Assembly: GCA_012515075.1 (NCBI GenBank)
Contig: JAAYZC010000025.1
Coordinates: 1 to 34,837, forward strand
Reading direction: 5' to 3'
Length of the DNA stretch: 34,837 nucleotides
Origin: Thermoplasmatales archaeon
Lineage (GTDB): Archaea; Thermoplasmatota; Thermoplasmata; Methanomassiliicoccales; Methanomethylophilaceae
The position numbers and the translations under genes were made by a program. The notes beneath the pieces are model-generated. The model ran no database searches and was not told the origin of the DNA. It saw only the letters and a program-made list of their open reading frames with translations. This document shows positions 24,196-31,785 of this stretch, one piece after another; position 1 is the stretch's first letter, and the number at the start of each line of letters is the position of its first letter.

Positions 24196-24743
24196 TCTTT
24201 CACCTTGTGTGATTTGTGGACGATGTATATGCCGTCCTGGAAGGTCCTCTTGTCGAATCCTCCCCTGGATGTCGCCTTCTCGATGTTGGCGGCGGTCTGG
24301 CCGCATGCCTCTATGTCTATGCCCTCGATGGTGACGTCGGCACCGTTCACTTTGACGGTGCATCCGCCCAGAATGTCGGCGTAGCGGGGGGCGTGCCCCC
24401 CCATGTAGTTGTTGATCTCCACGCGGCCGCCCTTCACGGCGACCTTCATCGGGAAGTGTGAGAACACGACCTTCATGTGGTAGCTGTACCCTTCCGTCAC
24501 GCCTCTGAACATGTTCCTGACGTGTGCGTGGAGGGTCCCCACCATGGCCTTGTCCTTTATCCTGGGGTACTCGCAGCTGACGCTGACTTTCCCTTCACCG
24601 ATGGCAACTTTTACGCGAGGGTGCGCGAAGTTTCTGCTCAATTCACCCTTAGGTCCTTTGACCTTCATTACGGTGCCGTCCATGGAGACGGACACCCCGC
24701 CGGGGATGGCGATGGTGCTTTCGATTTTCCCTGCTATTGTCAT
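24192..24743 (-). CDS. rpl6: Large subunit ribosomal protein uL6
   Basis: A 183-residue archaeal uL6 with two alpha/beta repeats, located near the factor-binding site of the 50S subunit. Motifs: M-K-V-K-G-P-K-G-E-L-S-R at 26-37, M-V-G-T-L-H-A-H-V-R-N-M-F-R-G-V-T-E-G-Y in the middle, and C-G-Q-T-A-A-N-I-E-K-A-T near the C-terminus. It starts 9 nt after rps8. Confidence 0.95.
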   Translation of the reverse strand: MTIAGKIESTIAIPGGVSVSMDGTVMKVKGPKGELSRNFAHPRVKVAIGEGKVSVSCEYPRIKDKAMVGTLHAHVRNMFRGVTEGYSYHMKVVFSHFPMKVAVKGGRVEINNYMGGHAPRYADILGGCTVKVNGADVTIEGIDIEACGQTAANIEKATSRGGFDKRTFQDGIYIVHKSHKVKE

Positions 24744-24752
24744 CTGAATTCC

Positions 24753-25142
24753 TCAATACACAAACGCTATTAGTTTACCGCCGATGCCAAGCTCCTTGGC
24801 GCGGTCCTGGGTTACCACCCCGGCCGTGGTCGTGATTATAAGGAGCCCGAAATCCTGGGCGGGTAGGAACCTCGCCTCGTACTTCCCGAGATCGTCCTTC
24901 TTGACCGAGTACCTGGGCTTTATCACACCGCAGTTGTTTATCGCTCCCTTGAGCATCACGCGGAATTCGCCTGCCTTTCCGTCCTCCACGTACTCGAACT
25001 GGTTTATGTATCCGTGATCCTGCATAACCTTCAGCACGCGGCCGATCAGCTTGGAGGAGGGTTGGATGACACACTCGCTCTTTCCATTCGAGGAGGCGTT
25101 TTTCATGACAGACATTGCATCATTTAATGGATCGCTCTGCAT
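24753..25142 (-). CDS. rps8: Small subunit ribosomal protein uS8
   Basis: A 129-residue uS8, a primary 16S rRNA-binding protein of the central domain. It opens D-P-L-N-D-A-M-S-V-M-K-N-A and ends G-G-K-L-I-A-F-V-Y, with the conserved T-T-T-A-G-V-V-T rRNA-contact segment. It starts 9 nt after rps14. Confidence 0.95.
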   Translation of the reverse strand: MQSDPLNDAMSVMKNASSNGKSECVIQPSSKLIGRVLKVMQDHGYINQFEYVEDGKAGEFRVMLKGAINNCGVIKPRYSVKKDDLGKYEARFLPAQDFGLLIITTTAGVVTQDRAKELGIGGKLIAFVY

Positions 25143-25151
25143 CTTGTCACC

Positions 25152-25298
25152 TCACGAATACTTCTTGAACCCCAGATCCGGGGCGATTTCCCTGAAGCAC
25201 TGGCGGCAGAGGTGCATTCCGTATCTCCTGATGATACCTCTCCTGCGGCCGCACCTGGTGCAGCCGTTGACCCTTCCGAATTCTTTCTTGGGTTTCAC
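25152..25298 (-). CDS. rps14: Small subunit ribosomal protein uS14, zinc-binding form
   Basis: A 48-residue protein found by reading the gap between rpl5 and rps8. It opens [12 protein letters not shown] and carries two zinc-binding pairs, C13-T-R-C16 and C31-R-Q-C34, then ends D-L-G-F-K-K-Y-S. This is the short archaeal uS14, which binds 16S rRNA in the 30S head. The GTG start at 25298 overlaps the rpl5 stop as GTGA, and a GAGGTGA site lies just upstream. It is in the expected place, and the product is certain despite its size. Confidence 0.95.
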   Translation of the reverse strand: MKPKKEFGRVNGCTRCGRRRGIIRRYGMHLCRQCFREIAPDLGFKKYS

Positions 25299-25801
25299 TC
25301 AATCACCTCTACCTCGTAGTTCTCTTTCATATACTGGATTGCCTCGTCGCGGGCAACGCGGTGTCCCGCGGGTATCCTCCTGCGGAGGAGGACCCTCTGG
25401 GTTATCCTGTTCCCCATCCTTCTCAGGACGACGCTGACATCCATTCCGAATATGCCTATCTCGGGGTCGTACTTCATGCCGTCGAAGTCCGTGTAGTCCG
25501 GTATGCCGAAGGACATGTTGCCCTCCTTGTCGAAGGAGTATGCCTGGATGCGCCTCTCCCTGATGTTCAGGGCCCTCTTCAGGAACACTTCGGCGACCTC
25601 CCCCCTCAGTGTGACCTTGCATCCCAGCGGCATGCCCACGCGTATCCCCAGGTCCCTGTTGATGGTCCTGGACATGGTCTGGACGGGCTTCTGCCCCGTG
25701 ACCATCCCCAGCACCCTCTGGGCCTTCTCGAGTCTTTCGCCAGCCTCGCCGACCCCTATGTTGACGACGACCTTCTCGACGCGTATGTCCCTGGAGTTCA
25801 T
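25295..25801 (-). CDS. rpl5: Large subunit ribosomal protein uL5
   Basis: A 168-residue archaeal uL5, which binds 5S rRNA and contacts the P-site tRNA. It has [13 protein letters not shown] near the start, [27 protein letters not shown] in the middle and [12 protein letters not shown] later. The start overlaps rps4e as ATGA, and the stop overlaps the rps14 GTG. Confidence 0.95.
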   Translation of the reverse strand: MNSRDIRVEKVVVNIGVGEAGERLEKAQRVLGMVTGQKPVQTMSRTINRDLGIRVGMPLGCKVTLRGEVAEVFLKRALNIRERRIQAYSFDKEGNMSFGIPDYTDFDGMKYDPEIGIFGMDVSVVLRRMGNRITQRVLLRRRIPAGHRVARDEAIQYMKENYEVEVIE

Positions 25802-26505
25802 TGGCTTGCCTCCGGGAGGGTTATCGCGGGGGACTGCGTGCCCACAACGAAGACATTGTCCTTGACCGTCTCGGATCCGCTGTCGAAACGGATTATGTTG
25901 GGCGACGGGCCCCTTATCTCAACGTAGTCGGAGACGGTGTATGTCTTTCCGGCGTGTACACCGGTTATGACCATCGCCGCCGCTCCCTTGGAGAGATGGT
26001 AGACGTCCATTATGCTCTGGTCCTCCAGCGCGATCTTGAGCACGTCTCCGGTCTTGTATCCGTTCTTGTCCAGGATCATGTTCCTGCCTCCGCTGAGGTT
26101 GAGCTGGATCTTCCCGTCCTTTACCCGGGTCTTGTCCTCGATCCTGCAGAGCTTCCATTTGGCCTCGTCGTCTCCGATCCCGACCATGGTCAGCTTGCCC
26201 TTGTCGTTGAGGAGCATGCGGTAGTTCTTGCCTGTCTTGGGAATCGAGACAACGTCCATGAAACCTATGGGTGCCTTGGGGTTCTTCAGTGGCACCCCGT
26301 CAAGGAGGACCTCACGGTTCCCGATGATCTTCTTGGCCTCTTTGGCGGTGTCACAGACCCCGATCATATCCCTCAGCACGGTGACCGCGGGCATGCTGGA
26401 CTCCACGGAGTGCGCGCCGGGGGACTGTTTCGCGACCCAGGTCGATGCCTTCCTCTTCAGGGGCCAGGATCTGGGTGCGGCTAATCTCTTCATGTGATCG
26501 CTCAT
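25798..26505 (-). CDS. rps4e: Small subunit ribosomal protein eS4
   Basis: A 235-residue eS4, an archaeal/eukaryal protein distinct from uS4. It opens with H-M-K-R-L-A-A-P-R-S-W-P, has an S4-type RNA-binding domain at about 41-80 (A-K-K-I-I-G-N-R-E-V-L-L-D-G) and a C-terminal KOW-like region (G-V-H-A-G-K-T-Y-T-V). The start overlaps the rpl24 stop as ATGA. Position between rpl24 and rpl5 is the archaeal order. Confidence 0.95.
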   Translation of the reverse strand: MSDHMKRLAAPRSWPLKRKASTWVAKQSPGAHSVESSMPAVTVLRDMIGVCDTAKEAKKIIGNREVLLDGVPLKNPKAPIGFMDVVSIPKTGKNYRMLLNDKGKLTMVGIGDDEAKWKLCRIEDKTRVKDGKIQLNLSGGRNMILDKNGYKTGDVLKIALEDQSIMDVYHLSKGAAAMVITGVHAGKTYTVSDYVEIRGPSPNIIRFDSGSETVKDNVFVVGTQSPAITLPEASQ

Positions 26506-26879
26506 TGCTTAGCCTCCTTGTTCTTAGAGAGGGACGCGATCCTCCACTCGTCCGCCGTGTTCAGTTTGGTTATGATCACGTTGGACGCGTGGACTGGACG
26601 GACGGTGGCTGTTCCGTCCGCCTGGTTGATCGTCACGCCCTCTATTGATATGCGGCCGTCCTTGGTGAAGACCTCGAGTACCTTGCCCTCGGTGTTGCGT
26701 ATGTCCTCGTTCCCGCGGACCACCACAACGGTGTCTCCCTTGCACACCCTGGCTGTGCGGACCCCGTACTCTGCACGGAGATCGTTGCTGAGGTGAGCGG
26801 ACAGCATCTTCCTCTTCACGTGAGCCGGAGCGTTGGCCTGTGCCTTCCTCTGTACCCTTGCTTTGCTGCTTCCTGCCAT
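26502..26879 (-). CDS. rpl24: Large subunit ribosomal protein uL24
   Basis: A 125-residue archaeal uL24 with a KOW motif at about 46-72 (C-K-G-D-T-V-V-V-V-R-G-N, then G-K-V-L-E-V-F). It is an early assembly protein of the 50S subunit, near the exit tunnel. The basic N-terminus K-A-R-V-Q-R-K-A is typical. It begins 9 nt after rpl14. Confidence 0.95.
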   Translation of the reverse strand: MAGSSKARVQRKAQANAPAHVKRKMLSAHLSNDLRAEYGVRTARVCKGDTVVVVRGNEDIRNTEGKVLEVFTKDGRISIEGVTINQADGTATVRPVHASNVIITKLNTADEWRIASLSKNKEAKQ

Positions 26880-26888
26880 TTCAATCCC

Positions 26889-27287
26889 TCACACGATCGT
26901 GTTGGCCGTCGCGGATACGCGGGGCCACCTCTCGGCGGCCTCCCTCGCGACCGGCCCTTTGATGTCCGTTCCCTTGGTCTCGCCGGTGTCGGTGGTTATC
27001 ACCGCGGCGTTGTCCTCGAAGTATACCATCGTCCCGTCGGGGCGCCTCATGGGGCGCCTCTGCCTGACGATGACCGCGAAGACTATCTGCCTCCTCATCT
27101 GAGGGGTGCCTTTCTTCACGGATGCTATCACCAGGTCCCCGACCCCTGCGGACGGGACCCTCCTGGCGACTCCGTGGTAGCCGGGCACCGTGATGATCTC
27201 TATCACCTTGGCGCCGGTGTTGTCGACGACGTCGAGGCGGGAGCCGTTCTGGAGTCCCCTGGTCTGTGTGCCGGAAATCCCCTTCAT
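26889..27287 (-). CDS. rpl14: Large subunit ribosomal protein uL14
   Basis: A 132-residue uL14, a beta-barrel protein at the subunit interface. It contains L-D-V-V-D-N-T-G-A-K-V-I-E-I-I, the V-P-S-A-G-V-G-D-L-V-I-A-S-V-K-K-G-T-P signature and V-I-V-R-Q-R-R-P-M-R-R-P-D-G. The start is 1 nt after the rps17 TAA. Confidence 0.96.
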   Translation of the reverse strand: MKGISGTQTRGLQNGSRLDVVDNTGAKVIEIITVPGYHGVARRVPSAGVGDLVIASVKKGTPQMRRQIVFAVIVRQRRPMRRPDGTMVYFEDNAAVITTDTGETKGTDIKGPVAREAAERWPRVSATANTIV

Positions 27288-27288
27288 C

Positions 27289-27621
27289 TTACTCCCTCTT
27301 CTCTACGACCACGAACGATACGGTCTTGCTTATGGGGCGGCACTCCATTATCCTCACCTTGTCGCCGGCCTTAAGCACGAAGCAAGGGGGCGCGTGTGCG
27401 GCGTACTTCCCCGTCCTCTTCTCGTATCTCTCGTATTTGTTCTGATATTTCAGGTATTTGCGCTCTACTACGACCGTCTTGTCCATCTTGACGGTAGTGA
27501 CCGTACCGTCGATGACCTGCCCTCTGACCGAGAGACTGCCGTGGAACGGGCAGTCTGGGTCGCTGCACTCTGAAGTGGGAGGGACGACGTCGATTCCGAT
27601 GTCTCTGATTTTTGCTGTCAT
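27289..27621 (-). CDS. rps17: Small subunit ribosomal protein uS17
   Basis: A 110-residue archaeal uS17 with an OB fold. The N-terminal extension carries C19-x4-C24-P-F-H27-G, an archaeal hallmark. The core reads [14 protein letters not shown]. The ATG at 27621 follows an AGGTGA site at ideal distance; a GTG at 27630 lies inside that site and would overlap rnp1, so it is less likely. Confidence 0.94.
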   Translation of the reverse strand: MTAKIRDIGIDVVPPTSECSDPDCPFHGSLSVRGQVIDGTVTTVKMDKTVVVERKYLKYQNKYERYEKRTGKYAAHAPPCFVLKAGDKVRIMECRPISKTVSFVVVEKRE

Positions 27622-27626
27622 TTGAA

Positions 27627-27881
27627 TCACCTAACCTTCTTTATTCTGTCCTCTGGTCGGTGCAATATCTCTGATCCTCTAATGCTGAACATACTGCCTT
27701 CATATGCGAATCTGAACTCATTGCCTGGTTTGGGTACCATTCTCTCAGTTCCGGCCGAATCGATGGTGAACGTGTTCTTCGTCTCGTCTACCACCTTGCC
27801 GGTGATGCCCGAGTATGGTGCTGACAGCACTTCCACGTCCAATCCAATGAGCTCAGATCTCATGAAATCACTTCTGTTCAT
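27627..27881 (-). CDS. rnp1: RNase P protein component 1 (Rpp29/Pop4 family)
   Basis: An 84-residue archaeal RNase P subunit, needed with the RNA for 5' maturation of tRNA. It shows the family core [25 protein letters not shown] and a closing [13 protein letters not shown]. The ATG at 27881 is 1 nt after the aif1 stop; an internal ATG at 27863 (78 residues) is the alternative. Its place between aif1/rpl29 and rps17 is conserved in euryarchaea. Confidence 0.93.
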   Translation of the reverse strand: MNRSDFMRSELIGLDVEVLSAPYSGITGKVVDETKNTFTIDSAGTERMVPKPGNEFRFAYEGSMFSIRGSEILHRPEDRIKKVR

Positions 27882-27882
27882 A

Positions 27883-28182
27883 TTACCTGACTTCCGTACG
27901 GAAGCCCATTTCCTCAAGGACCGCTTTCACTTTCTTCTTGTGATCGCCCTGAAGCTCGATGCGTCCGTCCTTGGCGGTGCCTCCGGCGGCGCATTTGTTC
28001 TTCAGTTGTTTGGCAAGGTCGTTGATGTCGATGTCGTTCTCGTCGATGCCATCGATCACCGTGACGGTCTTGCCGTACCTGCGGCTGTCTATTGAGATCC
28101 TGACGGACTGCTGCTCACGTGCGATCTCCTCGCACATGCACAGTTCCTTAGGTAATCCGCATACGGGGCATATTTCCGCCAT
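27883..28182 (-). CDS. sui1: Translation initiation factor aIF1 (SUI1 family)
   Basis: A 99-residue initiation factor that helps start-codon selection on the 30S subunit. A zinc-type N-terminus (C5-P-V-C8 and C15-M-C17) precedes the SUI1 domain, which has R-R-Y-G-K-T-V-T-V-I-D-G-I and the K-C-A-A-G-G-T basic loop. The start overlaps the rpl29 stop as TAATG. The same gene order, uL29-aIF1-Rpp29-uS17, is usual in archaea. Confidence 0.94.
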   Translation of the reverse strand: MAEICPVCGLPKELCMCEEIAREQQSVRISIDSRRYGKTVTVIDGIDENDIDINDLAKQLKNKCAAGGTAKDGRIELQGDHKKKVKAVLEEMGFRTEVR

Positions 28183-28385
28183 TAGAGTTCTTCCTCCTCC
28201 TTCTGGACGGTCAGGATGCGTGCTATGTCTGTTCTCAGTGCCCTTATGGCGCCGGGGCTCGAGGGGGCGCCTCCCATCGCGGAGACGCCTCTCTCATGCA
28301 TGAGCTCGTTGCGGAGCTCCTTGAGCCTCTGGTTGCGCTCCTCGACGCTCATGTCCCTTATCTCCGAGGTCCTGAGGGAGGTCAT
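28182..28385 (-). CDS. rpl29: Large subunit ribosomal protein uL29
   Basis: A 67-residue helical hairpin protein near the exit tunnel. It reads L-R-T-S-E-I-R-D-M-S-V-E-E-R-N-Q-R-L-K-E-L-R-N-E-L and then I-R-A-L-R-T-D-I-A-R-I-L-T-V. The ATG at 28385 overlaps the rps3 stop as ATGA. A longer in-frame reading upstream lies inside rps3 in another frame and is rejected. Confidence 0.95.
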   Translation of the reverse strand: MTSLRTSEIRDMSVEERNQRLKELRNELMHERGVSAMGGAPSSPGAIRALRTDIARILTVQKEEEEL

Positions 28386-29086
28386 ATCTGCCCCTCCTCT
28401 GCCGCCTCTTCGACCGCCTGGGCCTCGACGTGCTCCTCGACCGCCTGGGCCTCCGCGGCGAACATGTCGGGGAAGAGCTCGGCGACCTGGGTCTTGTTGA
28501 GAACAGTGGTGTCCGAAGGGAGCCTGGAACCGGGTGCCATCACCTCTACGGTGACGCCTATTACACCCATCTTGAGCTTGGCGACCGCGTAACCGCGGTC
28601 TACGAAGTCCTCCCTGGGCTCGCCGCAGAACTTTATGTAGCCCTCTTTGAACTTCTCGGTCCTGTGCCTCTGGCCCGTGAGCTTCCCGGCCAAGATTATG
28701 TGGCATCCCTTGGCGCCTGCGTCCATGACCCTGCGGACCGTGGAGTGTCCCGCCCTGCGGAAGTGCCATCCCCTTTCCAGGGAGAACGCTAGCTTCTCGG
28801 CCATTATCTGGGCGTTGATGCTTGCGTTCTCTACTTCCTGGACCTCGATCTGGGGATTCTCGAAGCCGTACTTCTCCTCTATGACCGTTGTCAGGTTCTT
28901 GATGGTCTGTCCGCGTCTCCCTATGACGAGACCGGGCCTCTCGGTGGTGAGCACGACACGGGTCCCCATAGGGGTCCTCTGAACGTCAAGACCGCCGAAT
29001 CCCGCACGGCTTACCTCTTTCATTAGGTACTCCTTCAGCAGGACCCTGCGGATGTTCTCGGCGACGAACTTTCTCTCTGATGCCAT
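28382..29086 (-). CDS. rps3: Small subunit ribosomal protein uS3
   Basis: A 234-residue uS3 at the mRNA entry channel. The N-terminal KH domain holds the loop G-L-V-I-G-R-R-G-Q-T-I (53-62), and the S3 C-terminal domain has A-G-H-S-T-V-R-R-V-M-D-A-G-A-K-G-C. The last ~25 residues are an acidic tail with a duplicated E-A-Q-A-V-E-E (212-218 and 221-227). The ATG at 29086 lies 2 nt after the rpl22 stop; upstream in-frame codons are inside rpl22. Confidence 0.95.
   Translation of the reverse strand: MASERKFVAENIRRVLLKEYLMKEVSRAGFGGLDVQRTPMGTRVVLTTERPGLVIGRRGQTIKNLTTVIEEKYGFENPQIEVQEVENASINAQIMAEKLAFSLERGWHFRRAGHSTVRRVMDAGAKGCHIILAGKLTGQRHRTEKFKEGYIKFCGEPREDFVDRGYAVAKLKMGVIGVTVEVMAPGSRLPSDTTVLNKTQVAELFPDMFAAEAQAVEEHVEAQAVEEAAEEGQI
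28406..28453 (-). repeat. 27-bp-period direct repeat in the uS3 acidic tail
   Basis: Two 21-bp copies, at 28406-28426 and 28433-28453, differ by one base; 17 bases (28410-28426 and 28437-28453) are identical. The period is 27 bp (9 codons). They encode the doubled E-A-Q-A-V-E-E motif at the uS3 C-terminus and probably arose by local duplication in a disordered tail. Confidence 0.8.
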
Positions 29087-29088
29087 GT

Positions 29089-29538
29089 TCACTCGACCTC
29101 CTCTATTATCACTTCTATGTTGACTGTCTCCTGGTTCCACTGCGTGGCCCTTCCCTGCGCCCTGGGCATGTGACCGGGTATGGTCCTCCCCCTGGATGCG
29201 GTAACGGTCATCACAGCCATGCTGGAGACGTCCAATCCCTTGTACTCCGCGTTGGAGGCGGCGCTGCGGACCACCGTCAGGATGGCTTTAGCGGCCTTCT
29301 TGGGGTATCTTCCCGGACCTACGCCGGCCTTGTGGGAGACACGCTTGTTGTAGCGCTTGAGGGGGACCGCCCTCTCCAGGGCTATGACCTCCTCGAGCAT
29401 CTCTATGGCGCTGTCCACCTTCTTTCCGCGGATCATGCCGCATACCTCGCGGGCGAACTTGGGGGAGACTGGCATCTCCTTGCCGATCGCCTTGGCCGAG
29501 GTGTCCGGATCTGATGTCATTGTATATCCTGAGACCAT
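29089..29538 (-). CDS. rpl22: Large subunit ribosomal protein uL22
   Basis: A 149-residue archaeal uL22 lining the peptide exit tunnel. It has V-S-P-K-F-A-R-E-V-C-G-M-I-R-G-K, P-L-K-R-Y-N-K-R-V-S-H-K and the tunnel beta-hairpin region with G-R-T-I-P-G-H-M-P-R-A-Q-G-R. The ATG at 29538 follows a GAGGTGT site and is 10 nt after rps19; an internal ATG at 29520 is possible but less well placed. Confidence 0.94.
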   Translation of the reverse strand: MVSGYTMTSDPDTSAKAIGKEMPVSPKFAREVCGMIRGKKVDSAIEMLEEVIALERAVPLKRYNKRVSHKAGVGPGRYPKKAAKAILTVVRSAASNAEYKGLDVSSMAVMTVTASRGRTIPGHMPRAQGRATQWNQETVNIEVIIEEVE

Positions 29539-29548
29539 ATCTTACACC

Positions 29549-30019
29549 TCACTTCAGCGGCATGAACTTGGACGACCTTGTAGCACCCACTCCGGGTCCG
29601 GAGTGCTGGGGCTCCCTCCTCGTGAGCACGAACTCACCGAGGTAGCAGCCTATCATCTCGGGCTTTATCTCGACGTCCTTGAATTCTTTCCCGTTGTACA
29701 CGCTGACCGTCTTCCCGACGAACTCGGGTATGACGGGCAGGTCCCTGCGGTGGGTCCTGACGACCTCGCCGGGCTCCGCTGCCTTCAGGTTATCGAAGAG
29801 GAGCTGCTGCTCATAATTGAGGCCACGGAGGTAGGTCCTCCTGGACCTGGAAGGCATTAGTCCAAGCACTTCGTCGAAGGACATCACCAGAAGCTCGTCC
29901 ATTGTGAATCCGCGATAGAGGAACTCCTTCTTCCTCCTTGCCTGGATTGCGGACGCCTTCTTCCTTGACCTTCTCCTCGAAGCCTTGGCCGATCCTGCAA
30001 TAATCTTGCTCTTTGCCAT
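29549..30019 (-). CDS. rps19: Small subunit ribosomal protein uS19
   Basis: A 156-residue archaeal uS19 in the 30S head. A basic N-terminal extension of about 30 residues precedes F-L-Y-R-G-F-T-M-D-E-L, and the core has V-V-R-T-H-R-R-D-L-P-V-I-P-E-F-V-G and I-G-C-Y-L-G-E-F-V-L-T-R. The C-terminus ends G-V-G-A-T-R-S-S-K-F-M-P-L-K. It starts 4 nt after rpl2. Confidence 0.95.
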   Translation of the reverse strand: MAKSKIIAGSAKASRRRSRKKASAIQARRKKEFLYRGFTMDELLVMSFDEVLGLMPSRSRRTYLRGLNYEQQLLFDNLKAAEPGEVVRTHRRDLPVIPEFVGKTVSVYNGKEFKDVEIKPEMIGCYLGEFVLTRREPQHSGPGVGATRSSKFMPLK

Positions 30020-30023
30020 TTTA

Positions 30024-30722
30024 TCACTTCTTCACTTTCTTCTGGGGAGACAGGCGTCCAACCTTCTGACCAGGCGATGCATTCCTCGATTTTGTGCTGG
30101 GTCCTCCGATGTGCGGGTGGCTTCCTCCTCCGTGGGGGTGGTCCACCGCGTTCATCGCTATTCCCTTTACGTGTTTGTTGGCACGGCTCCTGGACCTGAG
30201 GGTCAGGAAGTTCTTTCCTGCCTTGGCCAGGGGCTTCTCCGTCCTTCCTCCGCCTGCGACGACGCCTATCGCGGCGCGGCAGTTGGGGTGGAACTCCTTG
30301 AGAGCTCCCGACGGCATCAGGAGGACGACCTTCTCGCCCCTGCTGACGACCGTTGCGGACGATCCGCCGGCCTTGACGTACTTGCCGCCGTCGCCGGGTT
30401 TCGACTCTATGTTGTGCACCGGGGTACCCTCGGATATCTTGGCGAGGATGGTTATGTTCCCGGGCGACATCGCGGGCGACCCTCCGACGGACAGCTCCTG
30501 TCCGACCTTGGTGCCCTCTGCCGCGAGCTGATAGTCCTTCACCCCGCCGAAGTCCACGACTGCCAGGGGGCATGTCCTCCCGGGCGCGGATATGAGATCC
30601 ATTATGACGCCGGTCCCCTCGGACATCGCCGGGAGACGTACGTCATCTACGTGCCTGTGGCTGGGTGAGCGGTAGTGCGGGCCTCCGCGGCCCCTTCTCT
30701 GTGTTCTCAATCTCTTTCCCAT
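30024..30722 (-). CDS. rpl2: Large subunit ribosomal protein uL2
   Basis: A 232-residue uL2, essential for subunit joining and peptidyl transfer. It opens M-G-K-R-L-R-T-Q-R-R-G-R-G and has G-V-V-A-G-G-G-R-T-E-K-P and the signature M-N-A-V-D-H-P-H-G-G-G-S-H with the conserved histidine near the active centre. The ATG at 30722 sits after an AAGGTGAG site; a GTG at 30728 lies in that site and is less likely. Confidence 0.96.
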   Translation of the reverse strand: MGKRLRTQRRGRGGPHYRSPSHRHVDDVRLPAMSEGTGVIMDLISAPGRTCPLAVVDFGGVKDYQLAAEGTKVGQELSVGGSPAMSPGNITILAKISEGTPVHNIESKPGDGGKYVKAGGSSATVVSRGEKVVLLMPSGALKEFHPNCRAAIGVVAGGGRTEKPLAKAGKNFLTLRSRSRANKHVKGIAMNAVDHPHGGGSHPHIGGPSTKSRNASPGQKVGRLSPQKKVKK

Positions 30723-30734
30723 TTTCACTCACCT

Positions 30735-31016
30735 TCAGAAGACCCCTACTCTCATGCCCACATCCTCTGCGGAGTATCCGTCCGCGAGCTTGATGATGGC
30801 ATGCTTTCCGTCCTTCTGCACCCTTACCCACACCTTGCTGACCTTGACCTCGAAGCGCTCCTCGAATACCGCTTTGATGACAGCCTTGTCCGCATCCATG
30901 TGGACCAGGAACTCTATCCTGTTGCCGTCCTTGAACTTCTGCGTCGGAGTCCCGGAGAGATGGTTCATGGACTTCTCGGTGACGAACGGCCTTATGAGAA
31001 CGTCGCTCGTCTTCAT
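30735..31016 (-). CDS. rpl23: Large subunit ribosomal protein uL23
   Basis: A 93-residue uL23 at the tunnel exit, where SRP and the Sec translocon dock. It has V-L-I-R-P-F-V-T-E-K-S-M, N-R-I-E-F-L-V-H-M-D-A-D-K and V-S-K-V-W-V-R-V-Q-K-D-G-K-H-A-I-I-K. The ATG at 31016 overlaps the rpl4 stop as ATGA; longer in-frame sequence upstream belongs to rpl4 in another frame. Confidence 0.95.
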   Translation of the reverse strand: MKTSDVLIRPFVTEKSMNHLSGTPTQKFKDGNRIEFLVHMDADKAVIKAVFEERFEVKVSKVWVRVQKDGKHAIIKLADGYSAEDVGMRVGVF

Positions 31017-31783
31017 TGCGTCCACGCCCCTATCTTCTCGACTGCGGACTTGGTGTAGACTGTGAGCCTGCCGGCGTCCCCGCCGGGGGCCAGAAGCGTC
31101 GTGTTGAGTGTTCCGACGGATTCTATCTGCACTCCGGGGAGGTTCTTGGCTCCCTTGAACACGGGGAGGTCTCTGTCGGAGACCACTATGAGGACGCTCA
31201 CGGGGGTTCTGTACCTCCTGTTCCTCATCTTGCCCCTTCCGGCGCGGATCTTGCGTCCCTCTTTGGCGCGCTCCAGGTCGTATCCGAGGCCTATCTTGTC
31301 GAGGACCTCGTATATCTCCGAAGTCGCGTAGATGTCCTGGAGGCCGTCCTCGACCACGATGGGGAACGAGACGTTGTCGTCGAACTGGTGGCCGCGGCTC
31401 CTGACGCAATCCGCATCTGCGGTGGCGGCGAGGGCGGACCTGCGGGCGATCGCCAACTCCTTCTTGTTGACCTTCTGCGCCCAGATCTTCTCGGGCCTGG
31501 GCGGGTGGGCCCTCCTTCCGGAGACATTGTTGGGAGACTCGGTGGCCTTCCTGCCGTCGTGGATGCGCTGTACGCGCGCCACTCCGCGACCCTTGCCCCA
31601 GGTGCTGACGGAGTGCCTCATCCCGGATCCTTCGTTGGGTCCGTAGGGCTGCCTCTTGTTAGCAGCTGCGGCGAGTACCGCCTTCTTTATTATGTCGGGT
31701 CTGAAAGGGGTCTCGAATGCCACGGGGACATCGATACTGCCGGAGACCTGTCCGTTAACAGAATAAATATTCGTCTGTGTCAT
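31013..31783 (-). CDS. rpl4: Large subunit ribosomal protein uL4
   Basis: A 256-residue archaeal uL4, whose extended loop reaches the exit tunnel. It has R-Q-P-Y-G-P-N-E-G-S-G-M-R-H-S near residue 45, the R-R-A-H-P-P-R-P loop and V-S-D-R-D-L-P-V-F-K-G-A-K-N-L-P-G-V later. It starts 2 nt after the rpl3 TAA. No autoregulatory binding site could be recognised in the leader. Confidence 0.95.
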   Translation of the reverse strand: MTQTNIYSVNGQVSGSIDVPVAFETPFRPDIIKKAVLAAAANKRQPYGPNEGSGMRHSVSTWGKGRGVARVQRIHDGRKATESPNNVSGRRAHPPRPEKIWAQKVNKKELAIARRSALAATADADCVRSRGHQFDDNVSFPIVVEDGLQDIYATSEIYEVLDKIGLGYDLERAKEGRKIRAGRGKMRNRRYRTPVSVLIVVSDRDLPVFKGAKNLPGVQIESVGTLNTTLLAPGGDAGRLTVYTKSAVEKIGAWTQ

Positions 31784-31785
31784 GT

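Noticed and set aside
23063-24334. A 423-codon plus-strand open frame
   Set aside because: It runs opposite eL19 and eL32, has low-complexity Ser/Leu/Pro composition and resembles nothing.
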